Assembly (NCBI GenBank): GCA_947478805.1
Contig: CANJXQ010000016.1
Location: 1 to 46,787 of the forward strand
DNA length: 46,787 bases
Origin: Betaproteobacteria bacterium
GTDB taxonomy: Bacteria > Pseudomonadota > Gammaproteobacteria > Burkholderiales > SG8-39
Direction of reading: 5' to 3'
Shown: in pieces, positions 26,408-34,917 of the stretch
Layout: each line of letters opens with the position of its first letter
Position numbering within the stretch: the first letter of the stretch is position 1
Notes under the pieces: generated by a model
What the model saw: only the letters and a program-made list of their open reading frames with translations
The model's database searches: none
Told to the model about the DNA's origin: nothing
Made by a program: the position numbers and the translations under genes

Positions 26408-27279
26408 GTCTCCGTTCGTGGTTGTTCGTTCCAGGCGACAGTGACCGGAAGCTCATGAAGAGCGAAGCGGTGGCCGCCGATGCGCTGATATTCGATCTGG
26501 AAGATTCAGTCGCGCCGGAGCAGAAGCGGGAGGCCCGGAGGCGGGTGCGTGAATACTTGGCGTCGCGTAGGGAGCGGCCGGCGGAACTGTGGGTACGGAT
26601 CAACGCACTGGATGGTCCGCTCGCGCTCGACGATCTGGTCGAGATATTAGCAGGACAGCCAGCAGGAATCGTCCTGCCGAAAGTCCGGGGTCCGCGCGAC
26701 GTAATCATGCTCGGCCACTATCTCGATGCTCTGGAGGCACAGCATGGAATTGATTTGGGCAGCACACGAATCCTGCCGGTTACCACAGAAATACCTGAGG
26801 CAATATTCCGGCTGGGTAATTACACCAGTTGTGGTCGGCGCTTGTTTGCTCTGACATGGGGCGCAGAAGACTTAAGCACTGCTATCGGAGCGATATCCAA
26901 TCAGGAGTCGACAGGCGCGTGGACTTCGTCTTTTCAGCTTGCGCGTTCGCTCTGTCTGTTCGGCGCCCATGCGGCAGGTGTTGCTGCCATCGACACGATC
27001 CATGCCAACGTTCGCGATATCTCGGGCCTGCGCACGGTATGTGAAGCTGCGCGTCGCGACGGATTCGCCGGCAAGGTCGCGGTCCACCCGGATCAGGTGG
27101 CAGTGATCAACGAAAGCTTTACGCCTAGCGAGCATGAAACTGCTGGTGCGCAGCGGGTTGTCGACCTGTTCGCAGCGAATCCGGGTGTTGCGGCGCTCAT
27201 GCTCGATGGTCGCATGGTCGATATTCCACATCTCCGGCAAGCCGAGGCTATCTTGGAAAAGGCCGCCCGCTTTGTCTGA
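26404..27279 (+). CDS. CitE/HpcH-family CoA-ester lyase
   Basis: The product is 291 aa from a GTG overlapping the previous stop (GTGA). The TIM-barrel family signature is RSWLFVPGDSDRKLMKSEA, then the metal-binding FDLEDSVAP near 33-41, TTEIPEAIF, and the acidic WGAEDLSTAIG. Relatives are citrate lyase beta chain, malyl-CoA, beta-methylmalyl-CoA and citramalyl-CoA lyases, all splitting a hydroxyacyl-CoA into acetyl-CoA or propionyl-CoA and a 2-oxo acid. With the MaoC protein it resembles the hydratase/lyase pair of itaconate breakdown, but the exact substrate is unknown. Confidence 0.8.
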   Translation: MSLRSWLFVPGDSDRKLMKSEAVAADALIFDLEDSVAPEQKREARRRVREYLASRRERPAELWVRINALDGPLALDDLVEILAGQPAGIVLPKVRGPRDVIMLGHYLDALEAQHGIDLGSTRILPVTTEIPEAIFRLGNYTSCGRRLFALTWGAEDLSTAIGAISNQESTGAWTSSFQLARSLCLFGAHAAGVAAIDTIHANVRDISGLRTVCEAARRDGFAGKVAVHPDQVAVINESFTPSEHETAGAQRVVDLFAANPGVAALMLDGRMVDIPHLRQAEAILEKAARFV

Positions 27280-27340
27280 CTCAACCGGCGGGTCGTGGTA
27301 CGCACGGCGAGACCAGCAGGGCATTCCTGGACAATTCTGT

Positions 27341-27826
27341 TTACTCTTGAATGCGCGCCGCCCCTGCGCCCGGCACGGCGTCCATCGCGATTAGCTGCTT
27401 TTTCATCCGGTGCAGCACCTCTTCGGTACAGCGGAGATCGCTGCACGCGATGTCGGTCATCACCTGTGAGTTGAATTCGGCCGCTACCGCCTGAATGTTG
27501 GCCAGCATCCGGATTCCCTTCGCTGTCATCACAACGCGCTTCGCACGTCGATCCGAGCGAACAGACTCGCGTTTCACTAGTCCGCCTGCCTCCAACCGGT
27601 CGATGAGGCCTCCGAGCGCGACCTTCCCGATGTCCATTACCTTCGCCAGTTCGGTCTGCATCATTCCTTCGCCCTTCCGGCGGCTCATGTTCGCGAGCAC
27701 CCACCACTGGGAACGTGTGATGCCATAGGGTTTCAGCGCCTTGTCCATCACGTTTCGGCGCAGTCGGGAAACGTCGTGGATCAGGAATCCGATGCGGAAT
27801 GGATGCTCGTCTCTCGCGGCGGCCAT
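27341..27826 (-). CDS. MarR-family transcriptional regulator
   Basis: The product is 161 aa; GGAGG lies 4 bases upstream of the ATG. It has the winged-helix layout of MarR: an N-terminal dimerisation helix, GITRSQWWVLANM, the recognition segment LAKVMDIGKVALGGLIDRLEAGGLV, the wing RSDRRAKRVVMTAKG, and a C-terminal helix. MarR proteins near aromatic or CoA-ester catabolic genes often sense the CoA intermediate. It is transcribed opposite to the CitE-like operon and in the same direction as the CoA-transferase upstream of it. A dyad at 27846 may be its own operator. Confidence 0.83.
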   Translation of the reverse strand: MAAARDEHPFRIGFLIHDVSRLRRNVMDKALKPYGITRSQWWVLANMSRRKGEGMMQTELAKVMDIGKVALGGLIDRLEAGGLVKRESVRSDRRAKRVVMTAKGIRMLANIQAVAAEFNSQVMTDIACSDLRCTEEVLHRMKKQLIAMDAVPGAGAARIQE

Positions 27827-27845
27827 TGCGCCTCCAAAACTTGGG

Positions 27846-27860
27846 ATAGGATGGCCCTAT
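27846..27860. promoter_or_regulatory. Candidate autoregulatory operator of the MarR gene
   Basis: ATAGG-ATGGC-CCTAT forms a perfect 5-base inverted repeat 20 bases upstream of the MarR start, a usual place for self-repression. It is short, so chance occurrence is possible. Confidence 0.3.
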
Positions 27861-27923
27861 AGTAAGGAATCCACCGAAGTTTTGCTGAGCGACAGGCTAT
27901 GAGCGTCGACGGCGGCAGGCGCA

Positions 27924-29108
27924 CTACGCGATCACTCGTGCTTCCATCAGTCTGGCAACTTCGTCAGTTCCGAAGCCGGCTTCACGGAGGATGTCCGCGC
28001 TATGCGCACCGACCTTCGGTGATGCGAGACGCAGATCTGGGAAGGCACCATCGATCATGATCGCGGGCTTCATGAGCCGAAGTGCCGGCCGGTCCGGGTG
28101 TATTACCGTCTGGAAGAGCCCGAGGGCCTCCACCTGGGGTTCATCAAGGGCGTCCTGCAAGGTATTCACGGTGGTTGCCGGGATGCGGGCTTTGCGCAGC
28201 TGATCCAATGCGTCCTTCGTCGTTAGGGCGGCGCACCAAGCACCGACGCCCTCGCTCAAATGGGCGCCATTGTCGGAGCGGCCGACGTCGGTCCCAAAGC
28301 GCGGGTCGTCAATCCACTCAGGCCTTCCGACGAGTCGGGAAATCTTTGCGAACATGCGGTCGCCGAGTACCTGTACGATTATCCAGCCGTCCTTGGTGCG
28401 GAAAACGTCGCTGGGACCTGAGGACTGCGCACGATTTCCTGTTCGTGTCCTGTTGCGGCCGGTCGCCGCCTGTTCGACCAGAAACCAGCTCATCGCCGCA
28501 TACGCGCTCGTCATCAATGACGTTTCCAGACAATGTCCTTTTCCGGTGCGGTTGCGATCTAACAGCGCCGACATGATTGCGAATGCTGAGTACACGCCTG
28601 TGGAGGCATCGACCCATGAGCAGCCCGAGCGGCCCGGCATCTCTCCGAAGCCCGAAAGATGAAGCGCTCCAGACATTGCCTGCCCAATCCCATCGAACCC
28701 GACATCTGCTCCGCGCGGCCCATGTGTTGTGAATGCGGAAACGTTAAGCCAGATGATGCGTGGATTGACCTCTGACAGGGTCTTGTAATCGAGTCCTTGG
28801 TGGACCAGCGTCGGGCCCGGAGCGCCGCATACGACCACGTCCGTTGACTGCAGCAGGCGGTGCAGTACTTGGCGTCCTGCGGGTGAGGCGTGATCCAGAC
28901 ACAGACTGCGCTTGTTCGTATTCAACTGCAGGAACGCCGCACCGTCGAGTCCATCACCGATGCAGTAGGGCTCGCGATCGGGTGAGCCATCCAGCCCCTC
29001 CATTCGCGTGACCTTGGCGCCCATCCCGGCGAGCAGCCACGTCGCCATGGGGGCGGCAACGAACTTCCCGAATTCTAATACTCGAACGTCACTCAGTACA
29101 TCGAACAC
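27924..29108 (-). CDS. CaiB/BaiF-family (class III) CoA-transferase
   Basis: The product is 394 aa from a GTG with GGAGG 4 bases upstream. Family features are VRVLEFGKFVAAPMATWLLAGMGAKVTRME at the N-terminus, LNTNKRS, and the catalytic Asp167 in SWVDASTGVYSAF, followed by TGKGHCLETSLM. Enzymes of this class move CoA between carboxylic acids through an aspartyl-CoA intermediate; family members in the same role as here include itaconate, bile-acid and carnitine CoA-transferases. It diverges from the enoyl-CoA hydratase at 29.25 kb. The 143-base gap between them holds no good copy of the shared box. Confidence 0.86.
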   Translation of the reverse strand: MFDVLSDVRVLEFGKFVAAPMATWLLAGMGAKVTRMEGLDGSPDREPYCIGDGLDGAAFLQLNTNKRSLCLDHASPAGRQVLHRLLQSTDVVVCGAPGPTLVHQGLDYKTLSEVNPRIIWLNVSAFTTHGPRGADVGFDGIGQAMSGALHLSGFGEMPGRSGCSWVDASTGVYSAFAIMSALLDRNRTGKGHCLETSLMTSAYAAMSWFLVEQAATGRNRTRTGNRAQSSGPSDVFRTKDGWIIVQVLGDRMFAKISRLVGRPEWIDDPRFGTDVGRSDNGAHLSEGVGAWCAALTTKDALDQLRKARIPATTVNTLQDALDEPQVEALGLFQTVIHPDRPALRLMKPAIMIDGAFPDLRLASPKVGAHSADILREAGFGTDEVARLMEARVIA

Positions 29109-29251
29109 AAAGCCTCCATGAACTCATTCGCACTCATCTGAAGTAGTGGTTGTAGTGCGTCACTCAGTAATTAGGTATGCTTCCGAACGATCTTGCCCGG
29201 ACCGTACGCTGCACGAAGTAGCCGCTGACCCAAAAAGCGAACGAGGAATCG

Positions 29252-30052
29252 ATGATGGATCTGCAGACAGAGATAGCCGATGGGGTCGCCACAATCATCT
29301 TCAATCGCCCCGCGGCGCGTAATGCAGCCACCGGTCCCATGCTCCAGGAAATGCGGCGCTTTCTCGCGGATGTCGCTTCAATGCCGGACGTGCGCTGCGT
29401 CCTGGTCAGCGGCAGCGGTGAGCACTTCATGGCGGGAGGTGACGTGCGCGGGTTCGACGGCAAACTGGATCTCGAGGGCCGAGAGCGTGAAATCGAATTC
29501 GCCGCGCGCGCGCGTGCCGGGGCAGCACTGTTAGTGCAGTTGGCGCGCATGCCGCAACCGGTCGTGACGAAGGTGCGCGGCGCTGCGGCGGGGATCGCAT
29601 TGGGATTTATTAGTGCGTCGGATTTCGCCTTTTGCGCGTCTAGTTCCGTATTCGTACTTGCGCAGGTAGGCATTGGGGCCAGTCCGGACGGTGCAACGAC
29701 GTGGTGGCTGCCACGTATCATTGGTGCCCGCCGCGCAAAAGAGATCGCCTTGCTCGGCCAGCGTTTCGGAGCGATTGAGGCACTGCAGATGGGGTTGGTC
29801 AATCAAGTACTTCCCGATGAAGGCCTCGATCAGGCAGTTGATACACTAATCGGCCGCCTTGTTGCAGCGCCCGGCGAGAGCATACGTCGAACGAAGCGAT
29901 TGCTCGACCTGTCCATGCAGAATGATCTCGAAAGCCAGCTCGAACTTGAAGCGCAGGCTTTCGGTGCTTGCGCAGCCACCGCGGATTTTGTCGAAGGCGT
30001 ACGCGCATTTATCGAGAAGCGTCCTGCGAAATTCAACCAGACAACCGGGTAG
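29252..30052 (+). CDS. Enoyl-CoA hydratase/isomerase family protein
   Basis: The product is 266 aa; the start has GAGGA upstream. It is a crotonase-fold protein with FNRPAARNAATGPMLQEM, the oxyanion-hole strand FMAGGDVRGF, GAAAGIALGF, and SPDGATTWWLPRIIG, where Asp takes the place of the second catalytic Glu of true hydratases, as in PaaG-like isomerases. It could hydrate or isomerise an enoyl-CoA. The gene is followed by a 190-base gap with three copies of the box in two orientations. Confidence 0.84.
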   Translation: MMDLQTEIADGVATIIFNRPAARNAATGPMLQEMRRFLADVASMPDVRCVLVSGSGEHFMAGGDVRGFDGKLDLEGREREIEFAARARAGAALLVQLARMPQPVVTKVRGAAAGIALGFISASDFAFCASSSVFVLAQVGIGASPDGATTWWLPRIIGARRAKEIALLGQRFGAIEALQMGLVNQVLPDEGLDQAVDTLIGRLVAAPGESIRRTKRLLDLSMQNDLESQLELEAQAFGACAATADFVEGVRAFIEKRPAKFNQTTG

Positions 30053-30066
30053 CTTGATCGCTTCCA

Positions 30067-30125
30067 GGGCCGCATTCGGCAAACTCTAGGTTGCGCAGGC
30101 CGGCTGCGCTGTCCGCTTTCGGCAG
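30067..30125 (-). promoter_or_regulatory. Minus-facing box promoter, plus a second box, with no visible target gene
   Basis: On the minus strand 30125-30110 reads CTGCCGAAAGCGGACA, followed after 21 bases by TAGAGT at 30088-30083, the same hexamer as at 1041. A second minus box (TTGCCGAATGCGGCCC, 30082-30067) lies 43 bases further on but has no -10. Transcription would run antisense into the enoyl-CoA hydratase gene. No minus-strand gene starts here. Confidence 0.4.
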
Positions 30126-30153
30126 GGGACCCTAGTCCACGACAAACGACCAC

Positions 30154-30169
30154 TTGCCGATGCCGGAAG
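30154..30169 (+). promoter_or_regulatory. Box upstream of the thiolase gene
   Basis: TTGCCGATGCCGGAAG lies 74 bases before the thiolase ATG and points toward it, 44 bases from the opposing box at 30110. The hexamer 21 bases on is not -10-like; TACAAA at 30197 is a looser candidate. Confidence 0.35.
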
Positions 30170-30243
30170 CGGACGGCCCCGTCGTTTTGTCCGTGCTACA
30201 AATCCAACTATGGAATTCCCATGACTGTCTGCGAGGACGATTC

Positions 30244-31407
30244 ATGACCGATGCCGTTATTGTGGCTGCCGCGCGAACTCCCATTGGCAAGGCGGTTCGC
30301 GGATCGTATGCGGATGTACACCCAGTTACGTTGGCAGGCCATGTGGTTGCAGAGGTCGTTAGCCGTAGCGGCGTCGAGCCTGCGCACATCGACGATGTCG
30401 TCAGTGGAAGCGCCGCGTCAAGAGGACCTGCCACGGGTAACCTCGCGAGGCTGGCTGCGCTGCGCGCAGGCCTCCCATCCGCGGTGTCCGGGATGACGGT
30501 GACGCGAGCATGCGCATCGGGCCTTCAGGCCATCGCTACTGCGGCATATCGAATCATGCTCGGCGAGACCAGCGTTGCCGTCGCTGTTGGTGTCGAGTCG
30601 GTCTCCGCGCAAGAGAATAACGCCGCGGCGCTGCCCCGAGATGTATGGCTCGAGAAACACGTGCCTAACGTATTCATGCCTATGATCGATACCGCCGAGG
30701 TCGTCGCCCGCCGGTATAACGTGAGCCGGGAGGAGCAGGACCAGTACTCCCTCGAGAGCCAGCGTCGGACGACTGCGGCACAAGCTAGTGGCCGGTTTGA
30801 CCAGGAGATCGTACCGCTCCGAGCCTGCGCGGATGGATCGGTGTCGGAACGCGCAGCCGCACTCGTGCGAGACGAAGGCAATCGTCCTAGTACGACGATC
30901 GACGGTCTTCGCGGTCTCGAACCTGTTCGCGGCGCAGGAGGAACCATCACCGCGGGTAATGCGAGCCAGCTCTCCGACGGAGCCGCCGCGGTTCTGTTGA
31001 TGTCGGATTGCGAGGCTTCGAGACGGGGTCTGCGGCCATTGGGAATATTCCGAGGCATGGCCGTCGCCGGGTGCGATCCGGATGAGATGGGGATCGGACC
31101 AGTATTCGCGGTGCCGAAACTGCTCGCAAGGCACGGACTGCAGATCGAAGATATTGACCTGTGGGAGCTGAACGAGGCATTCGCCTCGCAACTCTTGTAC
31201 TGCGTACGCACCCTCGGTATTCCACCGGACAGGCTGAACGTAAACGGTGGAGCGATCGCCATCGGTCATCCATTCGGGATGTCTGGTGCTCGAATGGCGG
31301 GGCATCTGCTCTTTGAGGGAAGACGACGCAAGGCTCGATACGGGGTCGTGACGATGTGTGTCGGACAGGGCATGGGTGCTGCGGCGCTACTCGAGATTAA
31401 CGGCTGA
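30244..31407 (+). CDS. Acetyl-CoA C-acyltransferase (thiolase), copy 1
   Basis: The product is 387 aa; the ATG at 30244 has GAGG 8 bases upstream, better than an earlier in-frame ATG at 30154 that lies inside the promoter box. Thiolase residues are complete: nucleophile Cys90 in TRACASGLQA, NEAFA, the His of GGAIAIGHPFGMSGAR, and the second Cys in MCVGQGMGAA. It cleaves 3-ketoacyl-CoA at the end of a beta-oxidation round. It is paralogous to the thiolase at 38.2 kb, and the two share long stretches around [10 protein letters not shown]. Confidence 0.9.
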   Translation: MTDAVIVAAARTPIGKAVRGSYADVHPVTLAGHVVAEVVSRSGVEPAHIDDVVSGSAASRGPATGNLARLAALRAGLPSAVSGMTVTRACASGLQAIATAAYRIMLGETSVAVAVGVESVSAQENNAAALPRDVWLEKHVPNVFMPMIDTAEVVARRYNVSREEQDQYSLESQRRTTAAQASGRFDQEIVPLRACADGSVSERAAALVRDEGNRPSTTIDGLRGLEPVRGAGGTITAGNASQLSDGAAAVLLMSDCEASRRGLRPLGIFRGMAVAGCDPDEMGIGPVFAVPKLLARHGLQIEDIDLWELNEAFASQLLYCVRTLGIPPDRLNVNGGAIAIGHPFGMSGARMAGHLLFEGRRRKARYGVVTMCVGQGMGAAALLEING

Positions 31408-31430
31408 AGCCGCCTGAAGCGCGCCAATGT

Positions 31431-31472
31431 CTGCCGCATTCGGATAAGGTCGCTGAACGGCAAGTCTAGAAT
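31431..31472 (+). promoter_or_regulatory. Box promoter for the tandem acyl-CoA dehydrogenase gene
   Basis: CTGCCGCATTCGGATA at 31431-31446, a 20-base gap, then TAGAAT at 31467-31472. Transcription would begin near 31479, favouring the ATG at 31510 (GGGAG upstream) over the GTG at 31486 as the start. Confidence 0.6.
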
Positions 31473-31509
31473 TTCAAGCTAGAGCGTGGAATCACTTCTG
31501 GGAGCAGAG

Positions 31510-33834
31510 ATGGCTGCGGCACAGTTTGGCGACGACCGTTCGGCGACGCTCGAGGCATTTGAGAGCAGCGCGCAAGAGATGCTCGCCGCAGTCGATCATA
31601 GGGCCCGTCGACGTAGCCTCGCATCGGCCGACCACAGTTTTGACATGGGGATGTGGAAGTCGCTCGCCGAGGCCGGGTGGCTATCCGTGCTGGTTCCGGA
31701 GGCCGAGGGTGGGTTGGGGCTGGGCGTTGACGTAGCCGCTGTTTTGGCCCGAGCCGCAGGGACTCACTTGTTGCCTGAGCCCTTCGTTGCCGGCGCTGCA
31801 ATGAGCACGCTGGTTTTGGGGCAGTGTCCGGACAGCGAATGCCGCTCGATGCTGTTGCGCGCAATCGCCGATGGCTCCATATTGGTCGCGAGCGCTTGGC
31901 AGGAAGACATCGGTCAAGTTGAGGCCGACCCACGCGCTGTGCTTGCCGATGCGACCGACGGTACGTCCTCGTTAACCGGCACGAAGAGGTTTGTCGACCC
32001 GGGTGATGGTGCCGCTGGCTGGCTAGTTCTCGCGCGGCGCGGCACAGAACCGGTGCTGGCCTGGGTGCGCGCAGACGCACCTGGCGTAACACTGGCAACC
32101 CAGCGGCGTGTCGATGGCGGCTGTTGGGCGACCGTGACATTCGAGAGGACACCCGTACGTGCGCAGTATGTGCTTGCAGAAGGTGCGCCGGCGTTGGCGG
32201 CTGTCCAGGAAAGCATTCATGACTCGCGGCTACTGCAGTCGGCTGAGCTCGTCGGCGTGGCGCGCAAGGCGCTGGACCTAACGCTCGAGTACGTCCGAGT
32301 TCGTTCGCAATTCGGAAGACCAATCGGCAGCTTCCAATCGTTGCAGCATCGGCTCGTCGACGCTGCGTTGCAGGTTGAGTTGGCAACGGCCTCGCTCGAG
32401 GAAGCCCTTGCCTCATCAGAGCCACTCCATCGGCGCGCATACAGTGCTCGTACGAAGGCGCGTGCCGCGGCAGCCGCGCTGGATGTCACGCGGCTCGCGA
32501 TTCAATTGCACGGTGCGATCGGCATCACAAGGGACTGCGACATCGGTCATTACTTAACTCGTGCAATCGCCTTGAATGCGGCGCTCGGCCCGAGCCGTGA
32601 GTTGCGCCTGCGCTGGTCCGAAGAAACGCGCCGCGCCCCGGCGGAACAGGAAGACGCCGCGGCTCTGCCCGAAGTCGCAGACACGACGGACTGGAACGAA
32701 CTCACGGATGCCCAGTTCAGGCGTGTCGTTCGCGAGTTTCTCAAGGCGAACTATCCCGAGCAGTCCCGGCACGAGCCGTTGCAATATGTGCACGCGCACC
32801 AAATCCAGCATTGGAATCGGATCCTTTACGAGCGCGGGTGGCGGGCACCGGCTTGGCCAAAGGAATACGGTGGCATGGGTTTGTCGCCCGCGAAGTTGAT
32901 TGCACTTCACGACGAAAAAGAACGGTACGGTGTGGCGCGTTGGACGGACCAAGGTTGCGAACTGCTGGGTCCTCTATTGATCAGGTTCGGCACCATCGAC
33001 CAGCGCCGTCGCTACTTGCCGAAGATCCTAAGCGGCGAACATGTTTGGTGCCAGGGATACTCAGAGCCGAATGCGGGCTCCGATCTCGCATCCCTGAAGA
33101 TGACGGCCGAACTGGATGGCGATCATTTTGTAGTCAATGGGCGAAAGATATGGACCTCCTATGCGCACGAGGCGACGCATGTTTTTCTTTTGGTGCGCAC
33201 AGAGCGGACGACGAAGCCGTCGGCCGGCATCAGCTTCCTGCTTGCAGAAATGAGTGCGCCCGGTATTGCCTGCCGCACGATTCCAGACCTCACTGGGGAC
33301 GAGTCCTTCTGCGAGATAACCTTCGATGATGTGCGCCTGCCACGGGAAAACCTCGTCGGGGAGCTCCACCAAGGCTGGGCTCTTGCGAAATCTCTGCTGG
33401 GTCACGAACGACTGATTATCGGAAACCCGGGGCCAGTGAACTTCGTGCTCGAGCAGCTCCGAGTGCTTGGTGAGGAACGTCGATTATTTGATGCGGCTTC
33501 CTTTTGCGAACGCTATGCAGAGATTGCTCTGGACGTCGCGGATCTAAACTCGCTCTACACGCGTTTCGCTGACGTCCTGCGTCGCGGTGAGAAAGTGCCT
33601 CCGCACGTCTCAATGTTGAAAATTTTTTGCACCGAGACTTGGCAGCGAGCCAGCGCGGTGCTGAGCGAGGCAGCGGAAGAGTCGGGCGCCTGCCTCGGCG
33701 CGCAACCTGTCGGGGCGAGGGAGTTGCATCTGCTGATGCCAACGTTCAACTCTCTTCCCGGCAGTATTTACGGTGGAAGCAACGAAATCCAGCGCAATAT
33801 TCTGGCGCGGCAGGTGTTGGGCCTGCCCGACTGA
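31510..33834 (+). CDS. Tandem-fused acyl-CoA dehydrogenase (two complete ACAD units)
   Basis: The product is 774 aa, twice the usual length. Residues 1-370 form one acyl-CoA dehydrogenase-like unit (FDMGMWKSLAEAGWLSVLVP near the start, RVRSQFGRPIGSFQSLQHRL near 265). After a linker, residues 390-774 form a second unit with WCQGYSEPNAGSDLASLKM, ENLVGELHQGWALAK and GSIYGGSNEIQRNILARQVL. The usual YEGT base loop is YGGS in the second unit and absent from the first, as in alpha2beta2 enzymes of sterol side-chain breakdown (ChsE1-ChsE2, FadE34), where the base lies elsewhere. A branched or ring-bearing acyl-CoA substrate is likely (inference). The gene is alone behind its box promoter. Confidence 0.85.
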   Translation: MAAAQFGDDRSATLEAFESSAQEMLAAVDHRARRRSLASADHSFDMGMWKSLAEAGWLSVLVPEAEGGLGLGVDVAAVLARAAGTHLLPEPFVAGAAMSTLVLGQCPDSECRSMLLRAIADGSILVASAWQEDIGQVEADPRAVLADATDGTSSLTGTKRFVDPGDGAAGWLVLARRGTEPVLAWVRADAPGVTLATQRRVDGGCWATVTFERTPVRAQYVLAEGAPALAAVQESIHDSRLLQSAELVGVARKALDLTLEYVRVRSQFGRPIGSFQSLQHRLVDAALQVELATASLEEALASSEPLHRRAYSARTKARAAAAALDVTRLAIQLHGAIGITRDCDIGHYLTRAIALNAALGPSRELRLRWSEETRRAPAEQEDAAALPEVADTTDWNELTDAQFRRVVREFLKANYPEQSRHEPLQYVHAHQIQHWNRILYERGWRAPAWPKEYGGMGLSPAKLIALHDEKERYGVARWTDQGCELLGPLLIRFGTIDQRRRYLPKILSGEHVWCQGYSEPNAGSDLASLKMTAELDGDHFVVNGRKIWTSYAHEATHVFLLVRTERTTKPSAGISFLLAEMSAPGIACRTIPDLTGDESFCEITFDDVRLPRENLVGELHQGWALAKSLLGHERLIIGNPGPVNFVLEQLRVLGEERRLFDAASFCERYAEIALDVADLNSLYTRFADVLRRGEKVPPHVSMLKIFCTETWQRASAVLSEAAEESGACLGAQPVGARELHLLMPTFNSLPGSIYGGSNEIQRNILARQVLGLPD

Positions 33835-33850
33835 TTCGCGACGAATAGTC

Positions 33851-34645
33851 TCAGCGACCCTTGAAGACGGGCTTGCGCTTCTCGCGCACGGAGCGCAGCG
33901 ACTCGCTAAGATCGTCGGTGCGAAAGCTCATGCCTTCGTACGCGGCGCCCGTATCGAGGATCGTCCCGGCCAACTGCTTCAAGCCCGTGTTGATTGTCGC
34001 CTTGGTCCAACGCACCGCAAGCGGTGAGTTCCGCGCGAGTCTTGCGACCCATTCCTCGACCGTTTGGTCCAGATCCGCGTACGGAACAGCCGCCGTGATC
34101 AGTCCGATCTGCTGCGCGGTCCTGGCGTCAAGCATGTCGCCTGTCAGGAGATACTGCTTCGCGCGCACGTAACCGATGAGTTGCGGCCAGATCAACGCTC
34201 CACCATCCCCCGCGACCAGCCCAACACGCACGTGCGGATCGCAGATTCGTGCCTGGTCGCATGCAATGATGACATCGCAGAAAAGAGCGATCGTAGCGCC
34301 AAGACCTATGGCGTCACCGTTCAGGCGGCAGATGATGGGTTTGTCGCAGTCGAGCAGGCCCATCACGATAGAGCGTGCCTCCCGCAGCAACTCGTACATC
34401 ACTTTAGGCTCAGAGAGAGTGCTTTCCAGTACGCCGATGTCGCCGCCGGCACTGAACGCTCGTCCAGCGCCGGTGAGTACAATGATGTCGCTCTCGGGGT
34501 CTGCAGCGATGTCCACGAATACCCTGGCCATTTCGGTATGAAATTCGCCGGAGATGGAATTGAGCTTCTCGGGTCTGTTCAAAGTGACCTTCAAGACCCT
34601 GCCATTGCGCTCAAATTGAAGATGAGAATATGCGGAAAACTTCAT
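33851..34645 (-). CDS. Enoyl-CoA hydratase/isomerase family protein
   Basis: The product is 264 aa with GGAGA 5 bases upstream of the ATG. Crotonase-fold motifs are LNRPEKLNSISGEFH, FSAGGDIGVL, LNGDAIGLGATIALFCD, and VGLVAGDGGALIWPQLIG, a variant of the catalytic loop seen in hydratases acting on unusual enoyl-CoAs rather than in FadB-type proteins. It converges with the tandem acyl-CoA dehydrogenase gene across 16 bases and diverges from the acyl-CoA dehydrogenase at 34.9 kb. Confidence 0.85.
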   Translation of the reverse strand: MKFSAYSHLQFERNGRVLKVTLNRPEKLNSISGEFHTEMARVFVDIAADPESDIIVLTGAGRAFSAGGDIGVLESTLSEPKVMYELLREARSIVMGLLDCDKPIICRLNGDAIGLGATIALFCDVIIACDQARICDPHVRVGLVAGDGGALIWPQLIGYVRAKQYLLTGDMLDARTAQQIGLITAAVPYADLDQTVEEWVARLARNSPLAVRWTKATINTGLKQLAGTILDTGAAYEGMSFRTDDLSESLRSVREKRKPVFKGR

Positions 34646-34737
34646 ATTGTCTCCGTTCGGGTCAGCCTAGTTGGCGTCCCCAAGGCTATTGAGTCTTACA
34701 AGCGCCGGAACCAATAGTCAAAGGATGCATCGACCAG

Positions 34738-34828
34738 TTGCCGGAAACGGCTTTGCCACGCTCCGACAGGCGACGGTTAGCGGACGTTTTGGCGTCGTGA
34801 TGGGTGCGGCAGCATCCGCTTTTGGCAA
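34738..34828. promoter_or_regulatory. Pair of boxes in the divergent hydratase/dehydrogenase promoter region
   Basis: TTGCCGGAAACGGCTT (plus, 34738-34753) points at the acyl-CoA dehydrogenase gene. The minus-strand sequence TTGCCAAAAGCGGATG (34828-34813) points at the hydratase gene. Each is about 165 bases from its gene, further than elsewhere, and neither has a good -10 at the standard spacing. Degenerate extra half-sites lie between them. Confidence 0.35.
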
Positions 34829-34855
34829 TCTTCGCACTACAACGTGTAGGGCCAT

Positions 34856-34899
34856 TGCGTGAGCCCTTACGCACTCTGTAAATTCGAACACTCGTTAGG
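34856..34899. promoter_or_regulatory. Dyad element and AACACTCGTTAGG motif before the acyl-CoA dehydrogenase gene
   Basis: An 18-base imperfect palindrome of the form TGCGTNAG-NN-CTNACGCA covers 34856-34873. AACACTCGTTAGG follows at 34887-34899; its reverse complement forms most of the perfect palindrome upstream of the AraC-type regulator at 43760. The TGTAAATT between them could be a -10. Together they suggest control separate from the TTGCCR box. Confidence 0.35.
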
Positions 34900-34917
34900 C
34901 CGAGGTGCGTAAAAACG

